The notes under the pieces were generated by a model. The model saw only the letters and a list, made by a program, of their open reading frames with translations, was not told the DNA's origin and made no database searches. Shown one piece after another: positions 1 through 9,414 of a DNA stretch of 64,000 nt. A program made the position numbers and the translations under genes. This DNA is from Streptomyces mirabilis (lineage in GTDB: Bacteria > Actinomycetota > Actinomycetes > Streptomycetales > Streptomycetaceae), in assembly GCF_018310535.1 (NCBI RefSeq), contig NZ_CP074102.1:930001-994000 (forward strand). The letters are read 5' to 3'. Numbering within the stretch: the first letter of the stretch is position 1; each line of letters begins with the position of its first letter.

Positions 1-468
1 GCATCGGGCGGTGGCCCGTTCGTGGTCGTCGTGGGCCCAGGCGAGGTCGAGCCGGACGGTGTCGGCCTCCTCCTGGGTGGTGGCCGCGTGGAACTCCCGG
101 CTCAGTTCGGCCTGGCGCTCCGCGGCGTAGCGCTGTTCGCGGAGCATGACGTCGAGACGGTCGCCGAGGGCGTCCCTGCCGCCGGGCCGGCCGTCGTAGG
201 CGGCGAGCGAGGCACCGTGCAGGGAACGGGCGCGCTGGGCCTCCTGGGCCGCGACCTGGGGACCCTGCTCCGCGGCGAGGTCCTGGAGGAGCGCCTCCAC
301 GACATCCCACGGGGGCACTTCCCAGCCGTCCAGGCAGGCCCGCATGCCGTCGGGGTCGCGCTGCCAGAACACCGCACACCAGCCGCCGTCCTGATCGAGC
401 CGTTTCATCAGCCCGCTCAGGTAACTCGCGAACTCCCGCACTTGACCCGGGAGTTGTTCCACAGCCAT
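1..468 (-). CDS. Hypothetical protein, C-terminus beyond window edge
   Basis: The reading frame starts at the ATG read from 468 and stays open for 156 codons to base 1, so the gene is cut by the window. The visible N-terminus (MAVEQLPGQVREFASYLSGL) is soluble and acidic. From about residue 75 onward it is rich in Ala, Glu, Gln and Arg and looks like a long helical or coiled-coil segment. I see no membrane helix or catalytic motif. It reads in the same direction as the small HTH gene upstream, with about 56 bp between them. I do not recognise a family. Codon use is typical of the neighbours and confidence that it is coding is fairly high. Confidence 0.6.
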   Translation of the reverse strand, partial: MAVEQLPGQVREFASYLSGLMKRLDQDGGWCAVFWQRDPDGMRACLDGWEVPPWDVVEALLQDLAAEQGPQVAAQEAQRARSLHGASLAAYDGRPGGRDALGDRLDVMLREQRYAAERQAELSREFHAATTQEEADTVRLDLAWAHDDHERATARC

Positions 469-524
469 CACACGACTCCCCGCCCGACTGGAGTACTCCG
501 GTCCGGTAGAAAACACCCTTCGTG

Positions 525-797
525 TTACGGAACGGCTACGGGGAGTTTTCGGACTGGACGCAGAGTCCTGTGATCAATGTCGTCCATGGACAGTCCGAGC
601 GCCCGCGCCAGCGCCGCGACGGTGAAGAAGGCGGGGGTGGGGGCCCGCCCGGTCTCGATCTTGCGCAGGGTCTCGGCCGAGATCCCGGCGATCGCCGCGA
701 CCTCCACCATGCTGCGGCCACCGCGGGCCTCGCGCAGCAACTGCCCGAGCCGCTCGCCGCGTTCGCGCTCTTCGGGGGTCAAGGGGTTACGCACCAT
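525..797 (-). CDS. XRE-family helix-turn-helix regulator (90 aa)
   Basis: This small one-domain DNA-binding protein has a Cro/C1-type helix-turn-helix at about residues 14-75. The segments VEVAAIAGISAETLRKIETG and ALARALGLSMDDID are the classic second and third helices plus the closing helix. It lacks any sensor domain, so it is probably a simple repressor or antitoxin-like regulator. It is divergent from the methionine aminopeptidase gene, with only 32 bp between the two start codons. That spacer contains a perfect 10-bp palindrome that could be its operator. No Shine-Dalgarno sequence precedes the ATG; a TAGAAT -10-like box lies six bases upstream, which suggests a leaderless transcript. 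The family call is secure, the target is inferred. Confidence 0.85.
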   Translation of the reverse strand: MVRNPLTPEERERGERLGQLLREARGGRSMVEVAAIAGISAETLRKIETGRAPTPAFFTVAALARALGLSMDDIDHRTLRPVRKLPVAVP

Positions 798-803
798 GGC
801 CCC

Positions 804-825
804 ATTCTAATACCGGTATAGTAAT
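804..825. promoter_or_regulatory. Overlapping divergent promoters with palindromic operator
   Basis: ATACCGGTAT at 810-819 is a perfect palindrome, flanked symmetrically by ATT (804-806) and AAT (823-825). On the plus strand TATAGT (817-822) is a good -10 box seven bases before the ATG at 830. On the minus strand TAGAAT (809-804) is a -10 box six bases before the ATG at 797. Neither gene has a ribosome binding site, so both mRNAs are probably leaderless. A protein bound at the palindrome would block both. Promoter assignment is inferred from spacing. Confidence 0.5.
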
Positions 826-829
826 TGGC

Positions 830-1597
830 ATGGTGGAACTCAAGACGGACACGTCGATCGACGAGATGTACGAGGCGGGGCAGGTCGTGGGCCGGGCGCT
901 CACGGCGGTGCGCGAGGCGGCGGACGTGGGGGTCTCGTTGCTGGAGCTGGACGAGGTCGCCCACCAGGTGCTGCGTGAGGCGGGCGCCGGCTCCCCCTTC
1001 CTCGGCTACCGGCCCTCGTTCGCGCCCACCCCCTTCCCGGCGGTCATCTGCGCCTCGGTGAACGACGCGATCGTGCACGGCATCCCGACCGGTTACCGGT
1101 TGCGGGACGGCGACCTGGTCTCCATCGACTTCGGAGCCGAGCTGGACGGCTGGGTCGGCGACTCGGCGATCAGCTTCATCGTGGGCGAGCCGCGCGTGGC
1201 CGACGTACGGCTCGTGCGGACCGCCGAGCGGGCCCTCGCGGCGGGCATCGAGGCGGCCGTCGTCGGCAACCGGATCGGGGACATCGCGCACGCCATCGGC
1301 ACGGTGTGCCGCGCGGCGGGGTACGGCATCCCGGACGGCTTCGGAGGCCACGGCGTGGGCCGCCGCATGCACGAGGACCCGCCCGTCCCGAACGAGGGCC
1401 GCCCGGGCCGCGGCCTCCCCCTCCGCCACGGCATGGTCCTCGCGATCGAGCCCATGCTCATCGGCGGCGGCACGGACGGCTTCCACGCGGCCCCCGACGG
1501 CTGGACGCTGCGCACCGACGACGGCTCCCGCGCGGCCCACACGGAACACACGGTAGCCATCACCCACACGGGCCCACGCATCCTCACGGCACGCTGA
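830..1597 (+). CDS. map: Type I methionine aminopeptidase
   Basis: This cytosolic metalloprotease removes the initiator methionine from new proteins. The 255-residue chain fits the type I bacterial family. Metal and active-site segments are visible in order: the conserved His in NDAIVHGIP (about residue 85), the ligands in SIDFGAELDGWVGDSA (about 98-112), the His in GFGGHGVGRRMHEDP (about 172-186), then the Glu in LAIEPM and the final Glu in HTEHTVAITHTG near the C-terminus. The start at 830 has no Shine-Dalgarno sequence but sits seven bases after a TATAGT box. Streptomyces usually has more than one map gene, and this one, paired with a small HTH gene, is probably the non-ribosomal-operon copy. 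Function is secure from the motifs. Confidence 0.93.
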   Translation: MVELKTDTSIDEMYEAGQVVGRALTAVREAADVGVSLLELDEVAHQVLREAGAGSPFLGYRPSFAPTPFPAVICASVNDAIVHGIPTGYRLRDGDLVSIDFGAELDGWVGDSAISFIVGEPRVADVRLVRTAERALAAGIEAAVVGNRIGDIAHAIGTVCRAAGYGIPDGFGGHGVGRRMHEDPPVPNEGRPGRGLPLRHGMVLAIEPMLIGGGTDGFHAAPDGWTLRTDDGSRAAHTEHTVAITHTGPRILTAR

Positions 1598-1642
1598 TCC
1601 CCGCAGGCGCACTGACGTCGACGGGCGCGAGGGCGCCGCTCG

Positions 1643-3454
1643 CTACGACACCGGTCGCACCACCATCGCCGAGCCGCCACCGCGCCGTACCTTCTCGGCC
1701 GCTGCCAGCCACTGGCCGCCCGGAAGGCGCTGGACGCCCGTCGCCGCGCCGATCTCGGGGTTGAGCTTGAAGGAGTGCCCGAGGGATTCGAGCCGGGTCC
1801 GCAGGGCGCTGTCGTACAGGCCGGGTTCGAGTTCGGTCTGGGCCGCATTGCGCTGGCTGGCGCGCGGCGCGGCGATGGCGTCCACCAGCGGCAGACCCCG
1901 GTCCAGGAACTCCGTCAGGGTCTGCAGGACGGTGGTGATGATGGTCGCGCCGCCGGGCGAGCCGAGCGCCACCACGGGCTGGTTGTGCCGGTCCAGGACG
2001 ATCGTCGGGGAGATCGACGAGCGCGGGCGCTTGCCGGGGCCGGGAAGGTTCGGGTCGTGGACGGCCGGGTTGGCCGGGGTGAAGGAGAAGTCGGTCAGCT
2101 CGTTGTTGAGGAGGAATCCGCGCCCCGGGACGGTGATCCCACTGCCGCCGGTCTGCTCGATGGTGAGGGTGTAGGAGACGACGTTGCCCCACTTGTCGGC
2201 CACCGTGAGGTGGGTGGTGTTCTCGCCCTCGTACGTCGTCGGGGCGGCCGTGCCGCCGGTGGAGCAGGCCGCCGGGTGGCGCGGGTCGCCCGGTGCGAGC
2301 GGGCTCGTCAGGGCCGCGTCGTCCTTGATCAGGCAGGCGCGCGAGTCGGCGTACTTCTGCGAGAGGAGTTCCTTCGTGGGGACGTCCTCGAAGGCGGGAT
2401 CGCCCACCCAGCGCCCCCGGTCCGCGAACGCGATCCGGCTGGCCTCGATGTAGTGGTGCAGGTACTGGACCTCGCTCGCCTTCGAAAGGTCCGTCTTCTC
2501 AAGGATGTTGAGGGCCTCGCCGACCGTGGTGCCACCGGAGGAGGAAGGGGCGATCGAGTAGACCTTCAGTCCGCGGTACGACGTCTGCGTCGGCGCCTGT
2601 CGCTTCGCCCGGTAGGCCGCCAGGTCCTTCGACGACAGCTTGCCCGGGCGGGCGTTGTAGCCCGAACCCGGGTCCACCGGGGGCTTGTTCACGGTGGCGA
2701 CGATGTCCCTGCCGAGGTCGCCGTGATAGATCGCGCCGACACCCTTCTTGCCCAACTCCTCGTAGGTGCTGGCGAGATCGGGGTTGGTGAAGGTCGATCC
2801 GACCACGGGCAGCGAGCCGCCGGGCAGGAACAGCTTCGCGGTGTCGGGGAAGTTCTTGAAGCGGGCCTGGTTGGACTCGGTCTGCGAGCGGAAGGTCGCG
2901 TCGACCGTGAACCCGTCGCGTGCGATCCGTTCGGCAGGCTTCAGTACGCTCCCGAGCCGCTCGCTGCCCCAGCTGTCCAGCGCCGTCTGCCAGGTGGCGG
3001 GTGTACCCGGTGTACCCACGCTCAGCCCGCTGGTGACGGCGTCCGCGAAGGCGAGCGGCCGGCCGTTCTCCAGGAAGAGCCCCGAGTCGGCGGTCAGCGG
3101 CGCGGTCTCACGGCCGTCGATCGTATGCACCGTACGGGACTTGGCGTCGTAGTAGACGAAGTAGCCGCCCCCGCCGACGCCGGAGGAGTACGGCTCGGTG
3201 ACGCCGAGGGCCGCCGCGGTGGCGACCGCCGCGTCCACCGCGTTGCCGCCCTTCTTCAGGACCTCGATCCCGGCGGCGGAGGCGTCGGCGTCGACACTGG
3301 CCACGGCACCGCCGTAGCCGACGGCGACCGGCACCTTGGCCGGGGTGGTGCGGGAGGAGGCCGCCCCGGCGGTGGGTGGCGCCGCCGCGCCGACCGACAC
3401 CACCGCGGCCGAAACCGCCAAGACCGCCAGATTCCGCGCAACAGGGCGACGCAT
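1643..3454 (-). CDS. ggt: Gamma-glutamyltransferase, secreted
   Basis: Extracytoplasmic Ntn hydrolase that cleaves gamma-glutamyl bonds of glutathione-like compounds and transfers or hydrolyses the glutamyl group. The N-terminus (MRRPVARNLAVLAVSAAVVS) is a signal peptide ending in an Ala-rich cleavage region. The large subunit contains GGNAVDAAVA and GVGGGGYFVYYD. The autoprocessing site is in ENTTHLTVADKWGNVVS, where the second Thr becomes the nucleophile of the small subunit. Later conserved segments are LNNELTDFSF, PRSSISPTIV and ALGSPGGATII. At 603 residues it has the usual precursor length. It is monocistronic, with its 5' end facing the gene at 3559. Nothing suggests inactivation. Confidence 0.95.
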   Translation of the reverse strand: MRRPVARNLAVLAVSAAVVSVGAAAPPTAGAASSRTTPAKVPVAVGYGGAVASVDADASAAGIEVLKKGGNAVDAAVATAAALGVTEPYSSGVGGGGYFVYYDAKSRTVHTIDGRETAPLTADSGLFLENGRPLAFADAVTSGLSVGTPGTPATWQTALDSWGSERLGSVLKPAERIARDGFTVDATFRSQTESNQARFKNFPDTAKLFLPGGSLPVVGSTFTNPDLASTYEELGKKGVGAIYHGDLGRDIVATVNKPPVDPGSGYNARPGKLSSKDLAAYRAKRQAPTQTSYRGLKVYSIAPSSSGGTTVGEALNILEKTDLSKASEVQYLHHYIEASRIAFADRGRWVGDPAFEDVPTKELLSQKYADSRACLIKDDAALTSPLAPGDPRHPAACSTGGTAAPTTYEGENTTHLTVADKWGNVVSYTLTIEQTGGSGITVPGRGFLLNNELTDFSFTPANPAVHDPNLPGPGKRPRSSISPTIVLDRHNQPVVALGSPGGATIITTVLQTLTEFLDRGLPLVDAIAAPRASQRNAAQTELEPGLYDSALRTRLESLGHSFKLNPEIGAATGVQRLPGGQWLAAAEKVRRGGGSAMVVRPVS

Positions 3455-3558
3455 CCGTACCTCCAGTCAACAGCCGTCCGCGCAGCGTAACTTCACCGCG
3501 CCCTTCCCGTCAGGACCCCCTCGAACACCGGTCCGCACTCCCGATACCATGCGCGCCC

Positions 3559-4317
3559 ATGAATGACGACGTGCGCAACATCGTCCTCGGCGTGGTCGCC
3601 GCCGCCATCAGCGCCGCGCTCGGCTGGCTCGCCCGCACCTACCTCTGGAAGCGCAGACTCCGGCGCAAGCAGGCGTTCTTCGGGCTGCCCGACAACTCCG
3701 AGTCGCTCCTGGTGGTGAACCGCGAGGCGGGCGGCCCGGAGCTCACGGTGATGCGCTTCGACGTGTTCGCACTGCTCGAACTCGCCGCGCTGATCAAGGA
3801 CTGCGGCGCGCACGCCCAGGTCGTCGCGCACGACGCCGCGCAGCAGGGGTTCGGGGAGCGGACCGAGTTCTGCGTGGGCGGGCCGGCGTCGAATCGCCGC
3901 ATGGCCGCGCATCTTCACAGCCTGCTCCCGGGCATCCAGGTCAACACCGACGCCGAACCGGGCCCGGACCGCGGCGCCTTCCAGATCGGCAGCGAGCGCT
4001 ACCTCCTGGAGCCGGGGAAGGGCGAGTACGTGATCCTCGCCCGGCTGATCGCGGGACAGGAGCGCGGGACGCGGCCCGTCTTCCTCTTCTGCGGGCAGCG
4101 CGCGATCACCAACCAGGCGGCGACCCGCTATCTCGCCCGCAACCACGAACGGCTGGCACGCAAGCACGGCGGCAACTCCTTCGTACTGCTGCTGAAGGTG
4201 GTGAACTCGCACGCGTACGGGCCCGATGTCGTCGAGCTTGTCGCGGACGTGACCCGGGCCGCCCAGACCCCGCTGCCCACACCCGCGCCGGCCCGCAACT
4301 CCCACCGCGCATCGTAG
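3559..4317 (+). CDS. Membrane-anchored hypothetical protein (252 aa)
   Basis: I start this at the ATG at 3559 because the following residues (MNDDVRNIVLGVVAAAISAA) form an N-terminal membrane helix up to about residue 25, followed by a basic stop-transfer stretch, LWKRRLRRK. The rest, about 220 residues, is a cytoplasmic soluble domain with segments such as SESLLVVNREAGGPELTVMR, PVFLFCGQRAITNQAATRYL and NSFVLLLKVVNSHAYGPDVV. I recall similar one-helix proteins as common and conserved in Streptomyces, but I cannot name a function and see no catalytic signature. It is divergent from ggt and just upstream of the CocE-type hydrolase, probably as a separate unit given the repeat-containing promoter region between them. 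Confidence 0.75.
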   Translation: MNDDVRNIVLGVVAAAISAALGWLARTYLWKRRLRRKQAFFGLPDNSESLLVVNREAGGPELTVMRFDVFALLELAALIKDCGAHAQVVAHDAAQQGFGERTEFCVGGPASNRRMAAHLHSLLPGIQVNTDAEPGPDRGAFQIGSERYLLEPGKGEYVILARLIAGQERGTRPVFLFCGQRAITNQAATRYLARNHERLARKHGGNSFVLLLKVVNSHAYGPDVVELVADVTRAAQTPLPTPAPARNSHRAS

Positions 4318-4355
4318 ATTTCACGGCCATCCAACAATCTTTACCCGTGCGTAAC

Positions 4356-4404
4356 TTACCGACGGGTTACTTCCGGTAAGGCAGCGAGGTTACCGTCGGG
4401 TCAC
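4356..4404. promoter_or_regulatory. Paired 15-bp direct repeats, putative operator of the CocE-type gene
   Basis: TTACCGACGGGTTAC (4356-4370) and TTACCGTCGGGTCAC (4390-4404) match the pattern TTACCGWCGGGTYAC and start 34 bp apart. The first lies inside a GTAAC...GTTAC inverted pair (4351-4370), and a related TTCCGGTAAG follows at 4371. The repeats sit 30-80 bases before the GTG at 4434, so a bound regulator could control that promoter. The identity of the regulator is unknown. Confidence 0.4.
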
Positions 4405-4433
4405 ATTCTACTGACACGAGTGAGGAGTGGCCC

Positions 4434-6002
4434 GTGGGACACCATCGTCATGCCCTGCGCACGTCCGCCGTCGGTGCCGTATCCGCGGCCCTGATCGCCG
4501 GTACCGCCCTCGGGCTCGCCCCCACCGCCCAGGCCACCTCCGCCGGCGTCCGCTTCGTCGACATCACCGGAGACGGCGGCACGGTCCTCAAGGCCAATGT
4601 CGTCACCCCCGCGGGCGCCGACGGCAGCCGCAGGTACCCGCTCCTCGTCATGCCGACGAGCTGGGGCCTGCCCCAGGTCGAGTACCTCGCACAGGCCCAG
4701 AAGCTCGCCGACTCCGGCTATGTGGTGCTCACGTACAACGTGCGCGGCTTCTGGCAGTCCGGCGGCGAGATAGAAGTGGCGGGACCGCCCGACGTGGCCG
4801 ACGCCTCCAAGGTGATCGACTGGGCGCTGGCGAACACCCCGGCCGACGCCCAGAAGGTCGGCATGGCGGGCGTCTCGTACGGCGCCGGGATCAGTCTGCT
4901 CGCCGCCGCGCACGACAAGAGGATCAAGGCGGTCTCCGCCATGAGCGGCTGGGCCGACCTCATCGACTCGATCTACTCGGGCCGCACCCAGCACTCCCAG
5001 GCCACCGCCCTGCTCGGTGTCGCGGGGACCATCACCGGGCGCCCGAGCGCCGAACTCCAGCAGACGCTCAAGGACTTCTTCGCCTCGAACCTGTCGAAGG
5101 AGCAGGAGATGATCGCCTGGGGGAAGAAACGTTCCCCCGAGACCTATGTCGACCAGCTCAACAAGAACGGCGCGGCCGTCTTCATGGCCAACGGCTGGGG
5201 CGACACGATCTTCCCACCCAACCAGTACGCCAAGTTCTACGAGGAGTTGACCGGCCCCAAGCGTCTGGAGTTCCGCCCCGGCGACCACGCCACCGCCGAG
5301 ATCACCGGTCTGTTCGGGCTCCCCAACGACGTGTGGACGGACACCGGCCGCTGGTTCGACCACTACCTCAGGGGCGTCGACAACGGCATCGACCGTGAGC
5401 AGCCCGTCCAGCTCAAGCCCCGCACCACCGGCGTCTACGAGGGCTACCCCGACTGGAAGTCGGTCGGCGCGACCAGGAAGAAGATCGCCCTCGCGGGCAC
5501 CACCACGATCCACACCAACGTCGACTCGGGCGCGGACGGCGGGATCATCTTCCTCTCCAGCATCCTCGACCAGATCGCCCAGGTGCCCCCGATGGCGTCG
5601 ATCCCGCTGCTGCCGCGCCGCTGGGCGGCCGTCTGGCAGTCGGAGAAGTACGCGAGCGTCCAGCAAGTGCGCGGAACCACCACGCTGCACACCACGCTCA
5701 CTCCGACCAAGGAGAGCGGCACCCTCGTCGCCTACCTCTACGACGTGGGCCCGCTCGGCCTCGGCAAGCTGGTCAGCAACGCGCCGTACACCTTCCACGG
5801 GCAGACGCCCGGAAAGCCGTTCGGCGTCGACCTGGAGCTGTACTCCACGGCCTACGACGTCCCGGCAGGGCATCGGCTCGCCCTGGTCGTCGACACGGTC
5901 GACCCGCTCTACATCGAGCACAACCCGTCCGGCGCGCAGCTGACCTTCTCCTCACCGGCGAACGACCCGTCCTACGTGTCCGTTCCCCTGCGCGAGCAGT
6001 GA
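4434..6002 (+). CDS. Secreted CocE/NonD-type (X-Pro peptidase S15 family) hydrolase
   Basis: Predicted extracellular serine hydrolase of the alpha/beta fold. A signal peptide covers about residues 1-35 (LRTSAVGAVSAALIAGTALG, cleavage near AQAT). The nucleophile elbow is GVSYGAG (Ser at about residue 143). The acid is likely within the VFMANGWGDTIFPPNQ segment, and the His is in FRPGDHAT (about residue 285). The C-terminal ~180 residues (TTTLHTTLTPTKESGTLVAY) form the beta-sandwich domain typical of S15/CocE enzymes. GTG is chosen as start because GAGGAGTGGCCC just upstream gives a ribosome binding site and the signal peptide follows directly. Substrate (peptide or ester) cannot be read from the sequence. 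It is transcribed alone, with paired repeats upstream. Confidence 0.85.
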   Translation: MGHHRHALRTSAVGAVSAALIAGTALGLAPTAQATSAGVRFVDITGDGGTVLKANVVTPAGADGSRRYPLLVMPTSWGLPQVEYLAQAQKLADSGYVVLTYNVRGFWQSGGEIEVAGPPDVADASKVIDWALANTPADAQKVGMAGVSYGAGISLLAAAHDKRIKAVSAMSGWADLIDSIYSGRTQHSQATALLGVAGTITGRPSAELQQTLKDFFASNLSKEQEMIAWGKKRSPETYVDQLNKNGAAVFMANGWGDTIFPPNQYAKFYEELTGPKRLEFRPGDHATAEITGLFGLPNDVWTDTGRWFDHYLRGVDNGIDREQPVQLKPRTTGVYEGYPDWKSVGATRKKIALAGTTTIHTNVDSGADGGIIFLSSILDQIAQVPPMASIPLLPRRWAAVWQSEKYASVQQVRGTTTLHTTLTPTKESGTLVAYLYDVGPLGLGKLVSNAPYTFHGQTPGKPFGVDLELYSTAYDVPAGHRLALVVDTVDPLYIEHNPSGAQLTFSSPANDPSYVSVPLREQ

Positions 6003-6053
6003 TCTCCGGCTGCTGGCGCCGGCCGGGTCTGGCCCTGTGAGCTGCTGCTCCCC

Positions 6054-6944
6054 CTACAGTCGCGGGGCTGTGGGGGGAACCCCACCCGGCAGCAGCGTCC
6101 CTGGTTCGGCCGGTGCCACATTCACGGCCTCGGTCTTGGGACTGCGCTGCTCCCGCCGGGACACCCACTGGGCGAACCAGGAGAGCAGCATGCACATCCC
6201 GATGTAGATCGGCGAGATCACCATCACCACGGGGATGAACGGCAAATCGTAGTCGAGGTTCGAGGCGATCAGTTTCCCGGCGTGGAGAAACTCCTCGTAG
6301 GTGATGAGATAACCGAGCGAGGTGTCCTTCAGGGCCACCACGAGTTGGCTGATGATGGCGGGCAGCATGGCCCGCACGGCCTGCGGGACGAGGACGTACG
6401 TCATGACCTGGGTCTTGCGCATGCCGAGCGCGAACGCGGCCTCCCGCTGGCCGCGTTCGACGGAGTTGACGCCGGAGCGGAAGACCTCGGCGAGCACCGA
6501 GCCGTTGTAGAGGGTCAGCCCCGCGACCAGCGCGGGCAGCGGCTGCACCTTCAGCGCCACGAAGATGAAGAAGATCATCACCAGTACGGGCATGGCGCGG
6601 AAGAACTCGACGACCAGCGCGGAGATCCAGCGCACCGGACGGTGGTCGGAGAGGCGTCCTGTCGCGAGCACGGTGCCCAGCGCCAGGGAGAGCACCGCGG
6701 CCATCGCGAAGGCCTTCAGCGTGTTGCCCAGTCCCCGCAGCAGCAGTTCCTGGATGCCCTTGTACTCGAAGGGCATCCACTTCGTGTACGTGAACTGGTC
6801 GGTGTCGAAGAGGAGATAGAGGATCCAGGCGACCAGGGCGAGGATCAGGGCGGTGGACACGGCCGCGTAGAGCCGGTGCCGTTGACGGGTCCTGGGTCCG
6901 GGAACGTCGTACAGGGCGGTGGAATCGGGGGCGGTGGTGGTCAT
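6054..6944 (-). CDS. gluD: Glutamate ABC transporter permease GluD
   Basis: Second membrane subunit of a polar amino-acid importer. A cytoplasmic N-terminus is followed by helices starting at about residue 25 (AAVSTALILALVAWILYLLF), an amphipathic insertion containing GQREAAFALGMRKTQVM (the EAA loop that docks on the ATPase) and further helices through PVVMVISPIYIGMCMLLSWF. The start ATG at 6944 overlaps the stop of gluC by the ATGA tetranucleotide, so translation is coupled; longer upstream readings would run into gluC. The order A-B-C-D and the 296-residue length match the gluABCD systems of Streptomyces and Corynebacterium. Glutamate as substrate is inferred from this match. Confidence 0.9.
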   Translation of the reverse strand: MTTTAPDSTALYDVPGPRTRQRHRLYAAVSTALILALVAWILYLLFDTDQFTYTKWMPFEYKGIQELLLRGLGNTLKAFAMAAVLSLALGTVLATGRLSDHRPVRWISALVVEFFRAMPVLVMIFFIFVALKVQPLPALVAGLTLYNGSVLAEVFRSGVNSVERGQREAAFALGMRKTQVMTYVLVPQAVRAMLPAIISQLVVALKDTSLGYLITYEEFLHAGKLIASNLDYDLPFIPVVMVISPIYIGMCMLLSWFAQWVSRREQRSPKTEAVNVAPAEPGTLLPGGVPPTAPRL

Positions 6945-7585
6945 CGGGCGACTCCCCAGCGCTGTTCGAGGTAGTTGAAGATCGCGCTGATGGTGAGGGT
7001 GATGATCAGATAGCCGACGGCGATCCAGATGAAGGTCCAGACGATGTTGTAGCCGAGCTCGCTCAGTGTCTTGTAGGTCCCGAGCAGTTCGTTGACGCTG
7101 AACGCCCCGGCGATCGCCGAGTTCTTGGCGAGGGCGATGAGTGTGGAGCCGATGGGCGGGATCACGGACCGGAACGCCTGTGGCAGGACGACCACGGACA
7201 GCGTCTGGCTGAAGGTCATGCCGAGGCTGCGGGCGGCCTCGCCCTGCCCCTTGGGCACGGTGTTGATGCCCGAGCGCAGCGCCTCGCAGATGAACGCGGA
7301 GGTGTAGCAGCCGAGCGCCAGGACCGCGAACACCTTGAAGGGCAGCACGAGTCCGAACCGGGGCAGCCCGAGCAGCACGGCGAAGAACAGCAGGGTGAGC
7401 GGGGTGTTGCGCAGTACGGTCACCCACACCGTGCCGAAGGCCCGCAGGGAGCCGACCGGCGCGACCCGGAACGACGCCATCAGGAAGCCGAGCACGAGGG
7501 CCAGCACGCTCGCGTAGACGGTGAGTTCGACCGTGCCGAGGAATCCCTGGGCGAAGGTGTGGAAGTTGTCGATCAGTACGTTCAC
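6941..7585 (-). CDS. gluC: Glutamate ABC transporter permease GluC
   Basis: First membrane subunit of the importer, 214 residues. The GTG at 7585 is chosen because it lies 11 bp after the gluB stop and opens directly into a soluble N-terminal helix and the first membrane helix (LTVYASVLALVLGFLMASF). The EAA loop GQGEAARSLGMTFSQTL (about residues 117-133) is intact. Its stop overlaps the start of gluD. It forms a heterodimeric pore with GluD. Confidence 0.9.
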   Translation of the reverse strand: MNVLIDNFHTFAQGFLGTVELTVYASVLALVLGFLMASFRVAPVGSLRAFGTVWVTVLRNTPLTLLFFAVLLGLPRFGLVLPFKVFAVLALGCYTSAFICEALRSGINTVPKGQGEAARSLGMTFSQTLSVVVLPQAFRSVIPPIGSTLIALAKNSAIAGAFSVNELLGTYKTLSELGYNIVWTFIWIAVGYLIITLTISAIFNYLEQRWGVAR

Positions 7586-7596
7586 GTCGGCCTCGC

Positions 7597-8514
7597 TCAG
7601 CTCGCCGGGTAGCGGTCGATGGCGGGCGGGGTGGGCGCCGGCACTCCGGAGAGCCCGAGCGTCGCCTCGTACGCCCTCTTCCAGTCGCCGTTCTTCTCTC
7701 GGGCCTCCAACGCGTCGTCGAGCGCGAACCGCAGCGCGTTGTCGTCGCGCGGCACGCCGATGCCGTACGGCTCCTTCGAGAACGGCTTGCCGACGACCTT
7801 GAGTTCGTCGGGCACTTTCGCCGCGTAGCCGATCAGGATCGCGTCGTCGGTGGTGACGGCGTCGACCTGGTAGGTGAGCAGGTTGTCGACGCAGACCGAG
7901 TAGGTGTCGTAGGCGACGAGCGTCGCCCTCGGGTAGTCGGTCTGGATGCGCTGGTACGGCGTCGAGCCGGCCGCCGAGCAGACGCGTTTGCCGGCGAGGT
8001 CCTGGGGGCCGTGGATGTCCTTCTCGTTCTTGCGCACGAGCAGCGACTGACCGGCCATGTAGTAGGGGCCCGCGAAGCCGACGAGCTTCTTGCGGTTGTC
8101 GTTGATGGTGTAGGTGCCGACGTAGAAGTCGATCTGGCCGTTCTGCAGGGCGGTTTCGCGGTTGGCCGAGGCGATCGTCTTGAAGCGGATGGTGCTCGGG
8201 TCGAAGCCGAGCGAGGCCGACATCATCCTGGCGATCTCGATGTCGAAACCGGAGTAGGTGCCGCTCGCCGGGTTCTTCTCGCCCAGGTACGGCTGGTCCT
8301 CCTTGACGCCGATGTTGAGGTAGCCGCGCTTTCTGGCCCTCTCCCAGGTGGGCGAGGAGGGGAGCTCGAAGCCCTCTGCCACCTGGTAGTGGGGCAATTT
8401 GCCGGCGGCCGGTCCCTTGGTGGGCGGACTGCCCTCCTTGCCGCACGCGGCCGTCAGCAGCGCGACGCACACGAGGGCGGCCACGGCGAGGCGCGTACGT
8501 GTCGTACGGATCAT
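7597..8514 (-). CDS. gluB: Glutamate-binding lipoprotein GluB
   Basis: Extracytoplasmic solute-binding protein (family 3) that captures the amino acid and hands it to GluCD. The signal sequence RTRLAVAALVCVALLTAACG carries a lipobox ending in Cys at about residue 25, so the mature protein is lipid anchored. Typical family 3 segments follow: YSGFDIEIARMMSASLGFDP, NGQIDFYVGTYTINDNR (ligand arginine) and DAVTTDDAIL. Start at 8514 fits a signal peptide; an upstream in-frame Met would place charged residues first. 305 residues is the usual size. It lies second in the gluABCD operon, 16 bp after gluA. Confidence 0.92.
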   Translation of the reverse strand: MIRTTRTRLAVAALVCVALLTAACGKEGSPPTKGPAAGKLPHYQVAEGFELPSSPTWERARKRGYLNIGVKEDQPYLGEKNPASGTYSGFDIEIARMMSASLGFDPSTIRFKTIASANRETALQNGQIDFYVGTYTINDNRKKLVGFAGPYYMAGQSLLVRKNEKDIHGPQDLAGKRVCSAAGSTPYQRIQTDYPRATLVAYDTYSVCVDNLLTYQVDAVTTDDAILIGYAAKVPDELKVVGKPFSKEPYGIGVPRDDNALRFALDDALEAREKNGDWKRAYEATLGLSGVPAPTPPAIDRYPAS

Positions 8515-8530
8515 GGTCGTACTCCCCCGC

Positions 8531-9274
<744 letters not shown>

Positions 9275-9414
9275 GCCCGGCCCTACCCACTCTCAGCTGT
9301 GTCGCAGAAGCCGCAAACTATCCGGGCAGGATGGCCCCCCATACGCGACACGCACTTTTCGGGCATTAGCCGTATTTATGAAGTTTCTGATTTACGGCGT
9401 CACGGCGGGACGGC

